64,000 nucleotides of DNA from Cladocopium goreaui (GCA_947184155.2 CAMXCT020003668.1:1027001-1091000), one strand, 5' to 3'. Shown: positions 11,701 to 23,241, counted from the first letter of the stretch. Notes: generated from the letters alone by a model not told the origin. Numbers and translations: made by a program.

Positions 11701-14355
11701 TTGATATCACTTGCAGTCCAAGACGCAATAAAGCATGGGGAACTAGCAGCTGGCAATATGATGTAGTTTCTTACCCTTCTTTTGAGGGCATTAATCATCA
11801 CATGCCTAGTGGTTGCAAAGTCGTTGAGTGCCGATCGCAAAAACCTCAAGGACCTTTCAGGTCTTTGAGGTCAGAGATGGTCAGAGACCTTGCAGATATT
11901 CGGGGTCCTTGCACTTAGACGGTAACTTACTTTGTTCTCGGAAGGGTGACGAGAAGATGAGAATCATTTTCATTTAATGTTTGTGATGGAAAGAGTTCTG
12001 ACGGCAGTTTTCGATCATCCTCACCCGCTTGCCTTGGCTTTCATGACTTGAAGATCTGGAAAACAATGGCCACATCAGATTGCATTCCGTTTTATGATCT
12101 ATTTCTGCAACAAGTAGCTCATTGTTGTTGTTGATGTCAGTCATAAGTCATGTCCTTCATTCTTATATACTTGTTTCTACTTCTAATAATATGTAAACAT
12201 TACAATCTTCCAAGTTTGGTTGGAGATATACAGGGCTCTTTTTGGGGATTTTGAACATCACTTTCAAGTATGGAGAAAAATATTCCCAATAGTTGGGTGA
12301 TGTTTACTTATTTACTGTAAGACATTTACCAACCTCTGTTGTGGATCTTCTGTTGGCCAGCACCCTCGCTCAGCTTGAACCCTGAGGCCAGTCGGTCTTC
12401 GACACGCTGACGCGTCGAGCCTGTGGGCGCTTGAATACCTTCCGCTTGGATGAGCTGTGCGGCATCATGTGGGGAACTCAGAGTTTTTCCTTAAGATCAA
12501 TCCATTGGCTCAGCTGCAGGTTCTGCAGTTTAAATGGCTTCAGGGCAGGGTCTGAAAGGAAGTTGAAAACTGAATTCCTCACTGCTTAGCTTAGGTTTTG
12601 TATGTGTTTGCTCAGTTAGACCACACGCAGATTCGTACTAGCAAGGCTTAGCATGGTTTGGCAAAAATGCAAGTGACTGTATCACCCTAAGATCCCCAAA
12701 TTAGATAGTCCATTTCAGGGGGAATAGCTATGTAACTTGGCGCAACTGCATAACTTGGCAAGGTTCATGAACAAGCCTCCAGCAAGGATATGGCAAGATG
12801 TACCTGTGGAGTTTCATCCCATTTGGAGGTTTCTATATATCAACTTCATGCGGGTAGCCGGGTAGCCGATGATTTGAAGGTACCTCCCATTTGAGGAACC
12901 CCCTATTTTTTCATGGGGAGACTTCTCCAAACCATGAGAGGTGGGCCTATGTGCGAGCAAAGCCTGAGACCGTGCCTTTGAGATTACTGGGGCATGGTGG
13001 GTAAAACCATGGTTTCCACCATGGTTTTCACGTCGGTTTTTACCATGGTTTTCACATTGTTTGACCATGAATTTAGATGGTTTTATCATCTATGTTCTGA
13101 TAGCAGAGCCATTGACCAAGTTCTGGGGTTTCCATCACTTCTGGTGCACTACTGAGTATTCACTCCTTGTCAGAACCGCACAGAGTTGACACCCTGATCC
13201 TTCAATGTGGTAAACCCCCACTGGTTGGTTAATGGGATGGTTTATGCTTGGGTTTAGCACATCATTTTGTTTCAGTTGGAAAGCCTTCAGTAAAGGGAAA
13301 CTGCATGGGTCATATGGATTCCAAGCCATGTTGGTGTATTTTTACTGGTTCATTGTGCCCTGATTCTTTTTCTGGTCATCTACAGCTCATGGTAACCTGG
13401 TAGCTCCCCATCCTTGATACGTTGATGCCATTGCTGGGGTGCACCCAGTGGGGTTCAGGTGGCGTTCAGCCAGATCTTTGAAGAGTCGGTGCAGTTGCTG
13501 GTGCCACGCGTTGCTACCCTGGATGCTCAATCTGTGGCCAATGCGCCTGGGACGTCGGATGAGAATGGCCTCAGGATGGTGTCCTGCAGGGGGTTCAAAC
13601 AGTGGTTTCACCAGCGAAGGGCGCCGAAGGGCACTTTTTTTAACAGATCTGTTGGACAGCAGTTATTTTTTGACAGGTTGTTTCTCCTTTCATGACCTTT
13701 TCATGTCACTTTTTCCTTCACCTGTTTCTGCCTGGGGTTGGATTCAGCTCTAAAGTGGCGAGAGTTCATGCCATGGTGCCCAAAAAGTCCCAACAAATCC
13801 AAACATTTACTCATTGGTTGGGTTCAAGCGGAAAAATGTCAGGAAAGCTTGTTTTTTTTTTTCTTTTTCTCAGGGCCTTCCAAAATACCATAGCATGTCC
13901 CTCCAATTCGTTTGACAAATACGATGCAGCAAAGTTTTTCCATCGTTTTTCCACTAAATCTTTACCCTCTGGTAAACTAACATAACTATGGAAAATCACC
14001 ATATTTGATGGGAAAATTCACTATTTCTGTGGCCATGTTCAATAGCTATGTAGCAAATTACCAGAGGGTACCACAGTTGGTTCCAATGTTCTGGGTAAAT
14101 TATAACGACCTCACTGCGACCTCACTGGAATCATGGTTTATGATGGGGAATCATCCCCAAATGGCCTTAAGATTCAGGTTAGTGAAATATTGTAATTTAC
14201 CCAGAATGTGTTTTTTCTCCTTTTTTTTCCCATGGGCTTTCCCAAGAAAAATCCACCAGCTGCGAGGTGATCTGGGTGCTGGCCACCTGCCAGCAGCTGC
14301 GAAGAGAAGCGGTGCCAGGCAGCCGTGAACTGGTGGACCCGGACTCAGTGGACGA
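2625..14355 (+). CDS. Multi-exon WAFA/RAP-type helical-repeat gene
   Basis: Gene model built from about 17 short exons that share one style of repeat: TAWAFAKAG, IANLCWAFAK, VSNLVWAYAT, MASNMLWAYGKA, IANSAWAYAT, DAQSVANA. Such 35-40 residue helical repeats (leucine/alanine-rich helix, then W-A-[FY]-[AG]) are abundant in dinoflagellates and are usually annotated as RAP-domain or octotricopeptide-like, probably organelle RNA-binding, proteins. That function is family knowledge, not shown here. The RAP domain itself was not located, and neither the start codon nor the stop is certain. Exons run in one orientation and are separated by introns, several carrying MITEs. The segments near 2.6 kb and 14.3 kb could belong to neighbouring genes. 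Confidence 0.6.
2838..2965 (+). CDS. Putative exon, WAFA gene
   Basis: Open frame with EATLLDLLTDSRLAKIVPNS and then IREATLQDLFDLVEQEG. Amphipathic helices of this kind precede the repeat region in related dinoflagellate proteins. Edges are approximate. Confidence 0.45.
3170..3240 (+). CDS. Exon, WAFA gene
   Basis: Begins directly after GCTAG and reads EIEHFDAGNTIIAVAQIPKV followed by SQA. The FDAGNTIIAVAQIPK pattern matches the first helical repeat of WAFA-type proteins (in-frame upstream is a stop, so the acceptor is required). Confidence 0.55.
3371..3480. mobile_element. Inverted-repeat element, family 3
   Basis: TGGTTGGTGGTTTCAAACAT ... GGTTAAACTCACCAACCAGG, with TATATGGGATGTGATCCTTC and CCATTGACGAACTCCATGAT inside. 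Confidence 0.8.
3619..3682 (+). CDS. Exon, WAFA gene
   Basis: After GCCAG the frame reads DQSLELFRENRAGLLRDLRA. Helical repeat segment. The exon ends just before a short intron made mostly of one MITE. Confidence 0.55.
3711..3814. mobile_element. Palindromic MITE, family 1 (complete)
   Basis: TACCCTCTGG...CCAGAGGGTA, 104 bp. Occupies most of a roughly 155 bp intron between two WAFA-gene exons. Confidence 0.92.
3837..3950 (+). CDS. Exon, WAFA gene
   Basis: After TTGTAG the frame reads KFLREAKEICLQPPGLARLA then TSHAQLGGTLGIS. The LQPPGLARLATSHAQLG stretch aligns with the FxPQELANLAWAFARLG repeat consensus. The 3' edge is uncertain. Confidence 0.5.
3975..4690. other. AT-rich intron-like stretch
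   Basis: Simple AT-rich sequence with repeated GTAAAAC / CTATGTAAAAC motifs around 4195-4260. Nothing coding seen. Confidence 0.6.
4691..4768 (+). CDS. Exon, WAFA gene
   Basis: After CCTCAG the frame reads GLSMLAYALARIRDFEVWDA then LTLAA before a stop. LSMLAYALARI is a clear helix of this repeat family. Confidence 0.55.
4867..4917 (+). repeat. 51-bp direct repeat, copy 1
   Basis: GTACCGGTAAACCAGGAGTT ... GAGGGATTCCTGT; one mismatch from the copy at 5653-5703. Confidence 0.9.
5653..5703 (+). repeat. 51-bp direct repeat, copy 2
   Basis: GTACTGGTAAACCAGGAGTT ... GAGGGATTCCTGT. Contains AAACCAG followed by a frame EFWGSVEARDS, so it might include an exon start. Confidence 0.9.
5723..5794 (+). 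CDS. Exon, WAFA gene
   Basis: After CGCCAG the frame reads DPVLLKAVLDRSVARSPDLC then IAV, a typical xLLKAILxRSxxRLPDF repeat helix. Right edge approximate; a MITE starts at 5831 in the following intron. Confidence 0.5.
5831..5936. mobile_element. Palindromic MITE, family 1 (complete)
   Basis: TACCCTCTGG...CCAGAGGGTA, 106 bp, in the WAFA gene. Confidence 0.92.
6306..6400 (+). CDS. Possible exon, WAFA gene
   Basis: After GTGAG the frame reads KMEDFGPTDAAKRLSLTQ then RISLVIASVD. EDFGPTDAA resembles the FGPQDVA start of a repeat, but the rest is not conserved, so this is weaker than its neighbours. Confidence 0.35.
6645..6775. mobile_element. Inverted-repeat element, family 4
   Basis: Shares CTCACTGCGACCTGACTAGA, AATCATGGTTA and TTTACTCAGAATGTTATAC with the copy at 14087. 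Left terminus diverged. Confidence 0.65.
7033..7109 (+). CDS. Exon, WAFA gene
   Basis: After TCTCAG the frame reads LQIRDRGDLWAALSKEAARK then ICDSDG. DLWAALSKEAARKI matches the second helix (LFxALAxEAxRRL) of the repeat. Confidence 0.55.
7652..7753 (+). CDS. Exon, WAFA gene
   Basis: Frame reads VMFLLGDQQKGDSGRFIDIS then MTAWAFAKAGQADA before an in-frame stop. TAWAFAKAGQADA is a near-canonical repeat core. The acceptor is CCTCAG at 7646-7651. Confidence 0.7.
8349..8465 (+). CDS. Exon, WAFA gene
   Basis: Frame reads CGEVSFHWVMDAIRHTIANL then CWAFAKSKNKHPQLFD. IANLCWAFAKSKNKHPQLFD is a canonical repeat core. The frame stays open upstream to 8285, so the exon could start earlier. Confidence 0.7.
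9515..9637. mobile_element. Palindromic MITE, family 1 (diverged)
   Basis: TACCCTTTGGTTATTTAACA...TAACCAGAGGCTA. Confidence 0.8.
9701..9778 (+). CDS. Exon, WAFA gene
   Basis: After ATCCAG the frame reads VSNLVWAYATLDVCHEELFA then VFANYT. Canonical repeat core (SNLVWAYATL then a LFAVFA helix). Confidence 0.75.
9825..9962. mobile_element. Palindromic MITE, family 1 (expanded centre)
   Basis: TACCCTCTG...CCAGAGGGTA with about 30 bp of extra AT-rich sequence in the left arm. Confidence 0.8.
10186..10312 (+). CDS. Exon, WAFA gene
   Basis: After CACAG the frame reads ALDMFGSLMPTGAPCCSE, then IESGLWRNFSPQMASN, MLWAYGKAP. FSPQMASNMLWAYGKA is a canonical repeat core. Right edge approximate. Confidence 0.7.
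11052..11120 (+). CDS. Exon, WAFA gene
   Basis: Frame reads LVRLAQVGIAHMRLFDTFAE then AW. The LFDTFAEAW helix fits the family. The acceptor could be CACAG at 11069, or lie upstream. Confidence 0.45.
11391..11566 (+). CDS. Exon, WAFA gene
   Basis: After CTCAG the frame reads MVQAVQRLQRSQEYIALNIG, then SFDNQNIANSAWAYATTQLP. FDNQNIANSAWAYAT is the clearest repeat core in the gene. Confidence 0.75.
11640..12386. other. Intron-like, nothing recognised
   Basis: Between two WAFA-gene exons; no repeat core, no element. Confidence 0.5.
12387..12480 (+). CDS. Exon, WAFA gene
   Basis: After CCTGAG the frame reads QSVFDTLTRRACGRLNTFRL then DELCGIMWGTQ. FDTLTRRACGRLNTFRLDEL matches the paired-helix repeat (LFxxLAxRAxxRLxxFxxxEL). 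Confidence 0.65.
13459..13545 (+). CDS. Exon, WAFA gene
   Basis: After TTCAG the frame reads VAFSQIFEESVQLLVPRVAT then LDAQSVANA. The LDAQSVANA tail is the start of the next repeat core. A GC donor lies nearby (GCGCCTGG). Confidence 0.6.
13963..14070. mobile_element. Palindromic MITE, family 1 (complete)
   Basis: TACCCTCTGG...CCAGAGGGTA, 108 bp. Followed after about 16 bp by a family-4 element. Confidence 0.92.
14087..14210. mobile_element. Inverted-repeat element, family 4
   Basis: TGTTCTGGGTAAATTATAAC ... GTAATTTACCCAGAATGT, with CTCACTGCGACCTCACTGGA in the left arm. Confidence 0.75.
14255..14355 (+). CDS. Exon, WAFA gene or next gene
   Basis: Frame reads TSCEVIWVLATCQQLRREAV then PGSRELVDPDSVDETR. 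CEVIWVLATCQQLRREAV is repeat-like. The last one recognised in the series. Confidence 0.5.
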
Positions 14356-14660
14356 AACGAGGATTTCATGGGATTTTTTTGGGTGATTTTGGCTGGTAAT
14401 TTCATGGTGATTTAATCCTCAGACATAGGGAATTTAGATGAATTCAGATCATGGTGTAATGGGACTTACTGGGATTTAAGTGGGAATTTCATATGCAGGT
14501 TATGCTGGTGATCAGGTATCCATTGGCTCCCGCCATGGGGAGCCAAGGAGCTACTGAGAGTTTCCCACATCGTGTATATAGCTAAATGATAGCCACAAGG
14601 GGGTCTTGGAAGCAACACTGTTGACTCACGGGAAACAGAAGGAAGGGAATATAGTACATT

Positions 14661-14815
14661 TACCCTCCAGGAAACTAACATATCTAACATGGATTTGTCA
14701 AACACATGGTTTTCGACCGTTAGAATATCATAAGTGATGATGTATGGAAAACATATGAACATACATAATAAGGTGGGGTTTTCCTTACCCAGGAAACTCT
14801 GGAAACTAACATAGA
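14661..14815. mobile_element. Degenerate family 1 MITE
   Basis: Left end TACCCTCCAGGAAACTAACA and a second GGAAACTAACATA near 14800; both point the same way, so rearranged. Confidence 0.4.
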
Positions 14816-15189
14816 TGTTCATGGGATCTACAATGATCTACAGTATATCTGTAAAATGAACAATAACAAGAAATAAATAATGGCATACATAGCCAACTAT
14901 TTGATATTTGGATTTCCCTAAACAATGAGCAAATAACATCAAACAACCAGTCTGATGGGATAAGACTTATAAACTACTCTGAACTACTGGATCTTGGGTA
15001 ATTAACCAATTTTGAAACAAAACCACATAGATCTGGAAAATCCGCCATGAATTTTTTGATCGTTTCCCCTCTGCAGTTTGCTGGACGGTATGGGATCTGT
15101 GTAAAATTCCTGGAAGAACATGTTGAAAAGCTGGAAAGAAGTTGCCGAACATGCTTCCGTTTGATGTTTTTTCGTTGGACATGGGGTCT

Positions 15190-15303
15190 GGGTCTCGGGT
15201 CGTAGGATCGGCCTGGTCACCACGTTCGCTGTGAGTCTTTGGTTCAAACTAGGGATAAAAATCCCTGGTCCAATGGTGGCCCCCAAAGCCACTTCCAAGA
15301 TGT
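15190..15303 (+). CDS. Possible terminal exon with stop
   Basis: After CGTAG at 15204 a frame reads IGLVTTFAVSLWFKLG then IKIPGPMVAPKATSKM and a TGA near 15302. It could be the end of the WAFA gene, but no repeat motif supports it. Confidence 0.2.
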
Positions 15304-15389
15304 GACTGCTTCCAGGCGTCGCCGTGCGCGGTGTTTGCGTGCTTTTCTGCCTAATTATTGTGATTTGAAAACATGAAAGCGGAAACCCT

Positions 15390-15497
15390 TACCCCCGGGT
15401 TATTTAACATAGCTGCATAGCTATTGCATAGCTATTGAACACGGCCATTTATAGTTGACTTACCCACTAGGAATGGTGATTTTCCATAGCTATGGTC
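15390..15497. mobile_element. Family 1 MITE, right end lost
   Basis: TTACCCCCGGGTTATTTAAC...GATTTTCCATAGCTATG, then the terminal CCAGAGGG is missing. Confidence 0.6.
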
Positions 15498-15682
15498 TCT
15501 CACTTTGCTCCAGGTGCCATGTCTTGGGGACATGGGGCATCCTTCCATTGCCATCGAGCCACAAAAGGATATGGAAAACCCACCATTTATCCATTTGCAG
15601 AGGATTTTTGAAGGGAAAACATGGGTTTTTCAACATCTACCCTAGGGCCCTAGGGTATGATCCCCACAGTCCCGTGCGTCAG

Positions 15683-15730
15683 GGGTATTCAAGCAGCAAG
15701 TTGACCCATGGCGCAACTGATCGCTGGCAG
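15683..15730 (+). CDS. CK1 exon 1 (N-terminal, partial)
   Basis: Frame reads [16 protein letters not shown] and stops at a GT donor (GTTTCAGG). DRWQ followed by [11 protein letters not shown] of the next exon gives the usual lead-in to the CK1 glycine loop. The upstream edge and ATG are unknown. Confidence 0.55.
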
Positions 15731-18700
15731 GTTTCAGGCGAGGCGAACTTTCTTGGTGCTTGGAGCTTCACCAAAGTACTGCGGTTTAGTAAATATAGTA
15801 TATAGATGTATATATAGTCTAGTTATTATGGTTCAATTGGCTTTAGGCAGGGTAAGTATGGGTAAGTGGCGTTGGTCCACCTCTATCTTGGACCAAAATT
15901 ACTTCCTAAGTGGAGTGAACTACTAGAAATCCACCATTTTCGTTGGTTTGGTCATCCACCTAACTCCTAACTGATCTTCCAAATTGCTGAATGATAGGTC
16001 TCGGAGAAGATCGGCTCGGGGTCCTTTGGTGATATCTACATGGGCATCTGGGCTGAAGCTCTGGTCGGGATGCCTCAGCAGCCCCTGGAATCCCAGCCGC
16101 CAGATGCCTCAGTGAATAGGGAAAGGCATCATTAAATCATTAAACTTGAGCCACGTACAATCACATCTCTGGTCCGCTGGCATTTTAGGGAAGGTTGCCC
16201 TTGCACCGCCACCCGTTCCACCTATGACAACTAGGAGTCCATTTCCTTGCTTGATTTGAGGATTAAGTTCAGGTGATGACTTCTAGGTCAGGAGTTTGGT
16301 AACATGGGCATTTTTGTCAACATCGGCTGCCCACCCCCTAAAAAAAAATCAACAACCAAAATCAACCAAATAGAGAATCAGAACATATCAGAAAACCCTC
16401 GGGCAGTTTAACATATGTAAAATGGTCACTGAAAAAAAGTTATTTTCCTATGGTACATTGGCAGAAGGTAACCTCTTGCATATCGTTGAAGAGCCCAGGC
16501 ATCAACATCACAACGGGTGCCCCTGTGGCTATCAAGCTGGAGTCCGTCAAAGCCCAGCACCCGCTGTTACTTGACATGGATTTCCCAGGAATATGACCTG
16601 CATGGTGGATTTTTCCAAGGATTTGACCATATTTTACACATCTGCCATCCAAACATGGTTAGTTCCTTAAAGGGCAACTGTCCATCCAAACATGGTGGTT
16701 AAACCATCAGGTCAAGCCTGGTGAATAGACGGTTCATAGACGGTTCATAGACGGTTCATAGACGGTTCATAGACGGTTCATTGATATATGTAGATATGAA
16801 TTCTGAGCCACACAAGAACGTATACCAAGGATACCCTGCTTCAGATTAACAAGTGTATCTAAGATTCGCCATGGAAAACATGGAGAACACATGCCTTTGC
16901 AATCGGATGGTCGCGGGGGGGGGGGGGCCATAGTGGGGGTTGCACACTGAACGAGTCCAGGGAATAGCAAGGACAAGTCTGCACCATTGTGGGTGCCAGC
17001 TGATCAACATGTTGATCTATATGACAATATGAGTCAATCATTTTTTGCTAATCAATAAATAACATCAACAAATACATAACTATATATATAGGCATGAATT
17101 ATACATGTACATGCCTACAGTTATATGTACATTCAGCATTAGCAACCGTGGGGTTGCTGTCGTCCATCATGGTCCGGTCTCCATCATGGTCCATGGTCAT
17201 CCGAGATCATCCGAGGCTCGTCTTCGAGTCGAAGCTCTACAAGCTGATCTCCAATGGCGTGGCTTTCCCCGGTTGGTTTTAGCGGTTCAGTTGCCGACAA
17301 AAAAGTGGCTGAATTCTATCTGGTTTAGAAAGTTGGTGGTTTCAAAGATGACTTGGAAAATTTTCCCATGATATATGGGATGTCATCCTTCCCATTGACG
17401 AACTCCATCATTTTTCAAGATGGTTCAAACCACCAACCAGCTATGGTTTAAAAAGTTTAAACTGTTTATGGTAGATACAACTACAGTTAATGGGGTTTAC
17501 AAACCAACATAAACCAACAAACATCACTGGCGGGGCACCATCCTGCAGCTGATGATTTTCCAGGAATTTCAAAACATTGACACACGATTACACACCCTAG
17601 ATTCTAGATGTTTTTTGTTTTAAACCCTGACTTCATATGACCTTTCCATGAAACCTTCTTTGAAGCCTGGGATCTGGTTGTGGAAACAAAAAGGGACCTC
17701 CCTGGACGACTAGCAGCTAGCGGCAGGCTAAACTAGCGGGTGTCATGACTGTGCATGATGAAGCTAGGTATAATGAGATCCTTAAAGGGTTTAAATAACA
17801 GTGTTTTGGCAACTTGTGGTATTTACGTGATTCCTTTGCATCTGACAGCATAATGAGATCTATATAATGAACCCAAACCATCCCTGACTCATCCCTGACC
17901 GATTTCGAAGATCTTCAAAATTTAATATTTCCCCGGTCGTTGAACTCATGGAGTCCTCCGCTGAGGTGCAAATTCCGGCGGTGCATTGGTATGGCGTGGA
18001 AGGGGAGTACAATGTGATGGTCATTGACCTCCTCGGACCTTCCTTAGAGGACCCGCAACAGGTGGTCGGCTCCGAAAAAGCCAACCGGGGAAGCCCGACC
18101 AGTTTTTTCCAGCCGTCAGGGGATTCAACATGATTCAACCGAGGTAAGCCCTAGAAGTGTACGATTTGCCCGTAAATCGTGATCCTTGGTGGTTGAGATG
18201 TGGTGAAGATGTTGAGATTCGCCGTCCATGGGATCACCAACCTGAGGGGTGGCGGCTAAGAGCCTCATGTTGACTGTGCTGTGAGGACCTCTTCAACTAC
18301 ACTGACCGGAAGTTCACCCCGAAGACCATCGCATCGCTGGGGCAGCAGATGATTGATGCCATTGAGCATCATGGCGCTTCCCAGCCATCTTTAGGGGGTA
18401 TTGTTAATTTACAATAATTTACATATATACACACACATATATATATACACAGATTTCTATGTAACATATTGTAATAATTAATTACGTAACCACTATAGAA
18501 GCCAAACTTTTTTGCCGGGGAACCCACATGAACCAACCAGGTATGTCCATTCGAGAGGCTTTCTTCACCGGGATATCAAACCCGAGAACTTCCTGATGCT
18601 TGGCGCAGCTTGTGTTGTCATCAACTCATGGGTTTCAAGATGTGAATAGGCTGCTGCCTGATTTGCATCTGCCCATGAACACACATAATTACACCTAACA

Positions 18701-21700
18701 CATAGAATATAGATGCACACACAATATATATATATATAGTTAGTATATATATATATATTATGTGAGTATATATATATATATGTGTGTGTGTGTTGCCATC
18801 ACACCAGCGCCCACTAAGCTAGTTTTCTTCGAACAAATCAGGATGGGCGTCCAGAAGAAATCGGGCGACGTGTACATCATCGACTTCGGTCTCGCGAAGC
18901 GATACCGAAATCCACGGACCAATCAGCACATTCCCTTCAGGAACGATCGTCCCACGGCTGTGGATTTTTGATAAGCAATTGAACGGCTGAGTGAAATTGT
19001 GAAGATAATAATAGGTATAGCTATATATATAGTATAATATATACAATATATATATATAATATGTATATATATAGTATAATATATATATAGATAGATGAAT
19101 GATGATAATAATGCTTGACTTTGCCAACTATTCTGATTCGTAGAGCCCGTTGTAGCAAAAATATGCAAAAATATTGGTGATACGCTGTGATACATATTAT
19201 ACATCAATTGAGACTAAAATTACATGGAGTGGGGCTGGCAACCAGCTATTTCATTCTTGATCTAGTTTGGCATTTCACTGAAGCGGGATGGACATTTGAT
19301 TTCATGAGGGATTCAGCTGTGCCCCGTCCTTGCTGAGATGGGGATGCTGTCTTGGCAACCAACAATGTTCCACAGCACTGACAAGAAAAACACAGCAAAG
19401 ATGCAGAAATGTATATATACTATATACATGTAGATTTCAAGGTTGGATTGGTGCTTGGTCACAACATATCACAACTCAATTTTCCGATGGTGAAGTGAGT
19501 CACCCAGACAACCCAGACCCAGACCCGTGAGTCGTGAGTCGATTGGACAGCGAGGTAAGCTGACAGGCACGGCCCGCTATGTGAGCATCAACACCCACCG
19601 GGGGATTGAACAAAGTCGAAGAGACGACTTAGAAGCCATCGGCGACTTGGACACTGAAGGTCAGGTCAGTGATGGTCAGTGATGGTCAGTGATGGTCAGT
19701 TGCGACAACTTGGAGAACCAATGACCAAATTAGGCCATGAGGCCATGCAAATGATGTGCAATTATAATCATATATATATAGTCAATTTTACATACACACA
19801 CACACATAGTATGTTCATTTATTTATATATATATATTTATATTCACATTACACCATTACAGCTCAGCCCAGTTCAATCCAGTTGCATCTAGGTACATCTA
19901 TATAGTTACATCCAGCATCCACTTACATATTATATTGGATTTACCTTGTATGCATTGGCATCTATGTAGCTGATTGGGTAGTCACTGGTGCACATCCGCA
20001 GCTGGACACCCCCAAGAGACGTGAGCAGAGATGAGTGCGGGGAAGCTTCTGGTGCTTGTCAGTTCCTTGCTAAATGAGATGGTCTTAGCATGTCTTAGCC
20101 TAGGGCCCAGCTATCCTGAACATCACCAGATGATGAGTTTTTAAGACATGCCTTGCTGCCTTGAAGTCCAAAGCCGCTTGGATCTGCATGGCAGATTTGT
20201 TCCATGGTTTGGCCATCACATGCGGCGCTGCCCAGGATATGTTCTGATGTATTTCTCCCGTGGAAATTTGCCGTGGCAAGAGCGCTATCTGGGCGGTGGG
20301 AAGGGGGGTACCAAGGAGGATAAATACAAGCGCATCCTCGACAAGAAGGACCCTGCAGGGTGTTTGGAAATGTTTGGAAGGGGGATGGTGACCGGATGGT
20401 GCATCCTGGGTTTCAACATTCAACAGGATCAACCCAAGGGCCGTGCAAATGTGGACGCTTTGCCCACATTTTTTTGCCAACTGAGCCGTGAGAAGAATTG
20501 ACTTGAAGGAATCGGGGTTTGGACTTGGGGTTTTCATATTTGATCCTTTTTCAGCTTTCTCCAGGAAAGCACCTCACTGGAACTTCTAGGCAAGTCAGCC
20601 CCCCCAGAGTTGAATGACTCTTGGGTCAAGATCTCGGGTGTGGAACTGGAGATAGATGGACACATCTTGGGGTTCGTGGACGCCCCAAGAAGCAGAGGAT
20701 CTGGAAATATCTCACCCTCTCGCAATGAAACAGTTCGCTCGGAAGCATCGCTCATTTATAGATTATTTGCCTATTCAAACTGGTCATTTTCCATAGCTAC
20801 TAGCATCTTATCTTACCAGAGAGTAGCGTGACTGAGTATCCATCCAATACAGTATCAGGATGACTATTTAGGTGTGTCCAAAAATGAGGTATATCCCCAT
20901 AACCAATGTAACAGTAAAATTCTGATTACCCACTAGTTTTTTTGGCACCCTATAAATTCATCTCCAAAGAATCTCAATTGCTCTTGCTATTGGTAATTTA
21001 CGGTAAACCCAAATGGTATAGTTGTTTATGGCAGCCAGTGTGCACACACACCACATTCCTCGATTTTGGCCACATTTTGGCCACATTTTGGCCACATTTT
21101 GGCCACATTTTCCCCCTGTAACATCCCTAACCAAGGCCTACATCTACTACGCGCGGAATTTGAATTTCGAAGATCGTCCAGACTACGCTTGGTGCCGCTG
21201 GCAGTTCATCATGATCCTCATGCGGGAGGCCGGGGGAGCAGCACGGCTCAAACTTTTTTTTTCAATAAATGGAGGTACCCCAGTAGCTGGATGGTTCAAT
21301 GATGGAAAATCCTATGAAATATGGAGTTGGGGGTAACCCTGTTTTAGCAAACCTCCATATGGATCTAGCTGAATGGTTGCATATATATATATAATTATAT
21401 ATATATATTCTTTATACTATATACGGCAAAATGGATCGTTCGTAAGACTAAACATGATCAATCCTGTGACCCATACAGCATATAAGTGCACACCGCAGTT
21501 AGGGGATTGCCACAGAATTCATTCGGCACCTCCGGAATGAATTCTGGAATCAGTGTCGAGATCTACTGGAAGTTCTGCATGGATCCCGGGTAAACCTTGC
21601 TTGAGGAGGTCTAAGTTCAAGTCTTTTGCCATAAATAGGGGGATTGATATATGATATGGGCTATGGGCCAATCAGCTTTAAGCAAGTGTTCTGCCATGAG

Positions 21701-23209
21701 AGGGGATGTATAATGAAACAAGAAATTGACAGAACGATCACTTCTCTTTTTCTCCAGGCTGGAAATGGCTTTGACCGCAACGTGGATTGGGATTGGGAGG
21801 TTCGCTATGTGCACGAGACGCTTGGTCTTGGTGATGGCCCGTTGTCATGGCTTACTTTAAGTGACATTTGGGATTCATTTTGGGTCCAATAAGTGTCTGG
21901 AAATATCTGGAAGATATTTTTTGGGTCAGAACTCAGAACCTCCATACAATATTACACAATAGACATAATGACTCAAATGACCATCACATTGTGGGGGAGA
22001 TATGGGGAGATGAGCTTCCATTTATCAGTTCATCCACGGTGCCAGGCGTAGCCATAGCATCATAAGATACCGTAAGTGTTCATAAGTACCAATACGTGAA
22101 GCTTATACAACTAGTCATTTTAGCATCAGGAGTCACCTTTGCTGGGTCCTTTATATCATATATCCCATTATATTCCCATAAAACGGCTGGTTTTATGATA
22201 ATTGTTTTGGTGAAATTCTCCGTTTGTAGCCATTCACGGAAATTCACGGGGGTTGAATTCCCACAGAATCAATATTTGAGAGAGCCTTTTTAGAGCTATT
22301 GATCTTCATTCCCTTTGAAAAACTGTTGCTATTAAAGATGATTTTCCCAGCTATAAACCTCCGTTTCTATCCACTTAATTATAGTGGATTTCCGCCACGT
22401 TGGATTTTCAGAGGGTATATCCATTAATATATCACATCGTTCTCCCATTATTATCCCATTATCATCCCTATAAAACCATACAACACCATGTTGTTCATTC
22501 TAACATTATCATCTATTATATATCCCTGAGGGTATATCCCATTGTCATCCAATCAATATTCCATGACAACTGTAGACAGATATATCCACCAAACCAATAG
22601 TCAACCATAGTAACCATAGTTCATCATAGTTCACCATAGTTCATCCCATAACCATAACCATTGACCATTCAGGAAGGCGGAGACCGTGGCACGCTATGGC
22701 GAGGGCGCGGTGGATCAGGAGCTGCCCTTGGCGGACAAGCTCCGTAGAGACGGGGACAGGACGGCATCGTCGCGGATGGTTTTTGAGGCGTTGTGATCAA
22801 TGGGAATTTCAGGATCCTAAAATGGAGGTACTGTACCATATAAGGGCATATTTTCTACATATTTTCTAGGGATATTCCCTTAGGCCTGAAAAATAGGCGG
22901 ATTTTTTGCCGATCTGGTGATTTTTAATCTGATTTTCCATTAGGACTGGGACGATTGAACTGGGAAATTGATAGATCAAAAATGGGGAAATTTTCCATGG
23001 TGGTTGAATGGGACTTAACATTGACATTCCAACTGTAGATGTTATTTTTTGTGTATTTGTGATGAATGGGACTTAATGGGATTGAACTGGGACAATTAAT
23101 AAATGAATAGAAATAAATAAATGATTAGATAAATAAATAAGCAAACAAATGTAATATAAATATACACAAATAAATAGATAAATATAAGAATAAATAACTA
23201 CACACACAA

Positions 23210-23241
<32 letters not shown>

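Noticed and set aside
20100-20537. 145-codon - strand frame
   Set aside because: Shadow of the CK1 LPWQ exon.
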